In this document: positions 63,890 to 64,000 of the stretch, piece after piece
How positions within the stretch are numbered: the first letter of the stretch is position 1
Layout of the letters: each line of letters begins with the position of its first letter
Assembly (NCBI GenBank): GCA_003153555.1
Contig: PLZS01000048.1
Span: 62,001-126,000 of the forward strand
Length of the DNA stretch: 64,000 nt
Direction: 5' to 3'
Source: Candidatus Melainabacteria bacterium
Lineage (GTDB): Bacteria > Cyanobacteriota > Vampirovibrionia > Obscuribacterales > Obscuribacteraceae
The notes under the pieces: model-generated
What the model saw: the letters and a program-made list of their open reading frames with translations, nothing else
Told to the model about the DNA's origin: nothing
Database searches by the model: none
Made by a program: the position numbers and the translations under genes

Positions 63890-64000
63890 TCCGAACAAAA
63901 GGCATGTAAAGGCTTTTCTTCCATTTTGATACCCTGATGGGCCACAGGTTCTACGTTACTCCGCTTAATGGCGCGTCAAAGTTGTCGGATTTTGGATTAA

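Overview
The window looks like part of a bacterial chromosome of moderate GC content, with many short genes and many reversals of strand. The mix of proteins resembles what I associate with Candidatus Obscuribacterales and relatives (Melainabacteria/Vampirovibrionia, the non-photosynthetic sister group of cyanobacteria): TPR proteins, WG repeats, DUF4388 and DUF4384 domains, an Hanks-type kinase, a LysM protein, a lipase maturation factor and a standalone Clp-N protein. This placement is inference from gene content; no rRNA or other strong marker is present.

Layout. 1-9 kb: a small unknown gene, then the leftward operon treZ-treY-glgX for glycogen trimming and trehalose synthesis, in which treY carries an extra, truncated MalQ-like domain. 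9-17 kb: a degenerate GGDEF protein, a periplasmic SRPBCC protein, a decayed TPR gene, a HAD phosphatase, a PAS histidine kinase, a 0.8-kb intergenic region with a Pho-box-like promoter and a palindrome array, and a standalone Clp-N protein. 17-26 kb: a TonB-C protein, an NAD-dependent epimerase-like protein, and a leftward cluster of hydrolase-DUF4384, pseudo-caspase-TPR, small protein, PhoB-type regulator and VIT-domain membrane protein. 26-27.5 kb is a gene graveyard (IS200/IS605 tnpA remnant, histidine kinase fragment, kinase/LRR fragment) around one small PDZ gene. 27.5-29.3 kb: queC-queE-queF for queuosine precursor synthesis.

29-46 kb: TPR proteins, a TPR-matrixin metalloprotease, a lipase maturation factor gene preceded by a GAGTCC repeat, small membrane proteins, a protein with three GspE-N-like repeats, a DUF900 hydrolase, a PolX protein whose polymerase site looks dead but whose PHP nuclease looks intact, a LysM gene with an out-of-frame N/Q-rich continuation, a secreted protein behind four Pho-box-like repeats, a WG-repeat lipoprotein, an EF-hand-like protein, a hairpin tandem array, and a GNAT plus ATP-grasp pair. 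46-64 kb: a FEN-like 5'-3' exonuclease, a receiver-like protein, a truncated PilB-like module, a group 2 sigma-70 factor lying after a PrsW-protease/Ser-Thr-kinase fusion, a PHB-depolymerase-like esterase, an RNB ribonuclease, a large low-complexity protein, an SDR, a cupin, a methyltransferase, a broken flavin reductase and an EF-P-like protein lacking the modified lysine loop.

The most unusual items are the PrsW-kinase fusion beside a sigma factor, the tandem TGTCAY-N5 arrays (direct 11-bp repeats like Pho boxes), the dispersed CAACCGTTGACGGTTG palindrome family, and several enzymes that keep their fold but lack catalytic residues (pseudo-caspase, PolX polymerase domain, GGDEF domain, MalQ half).
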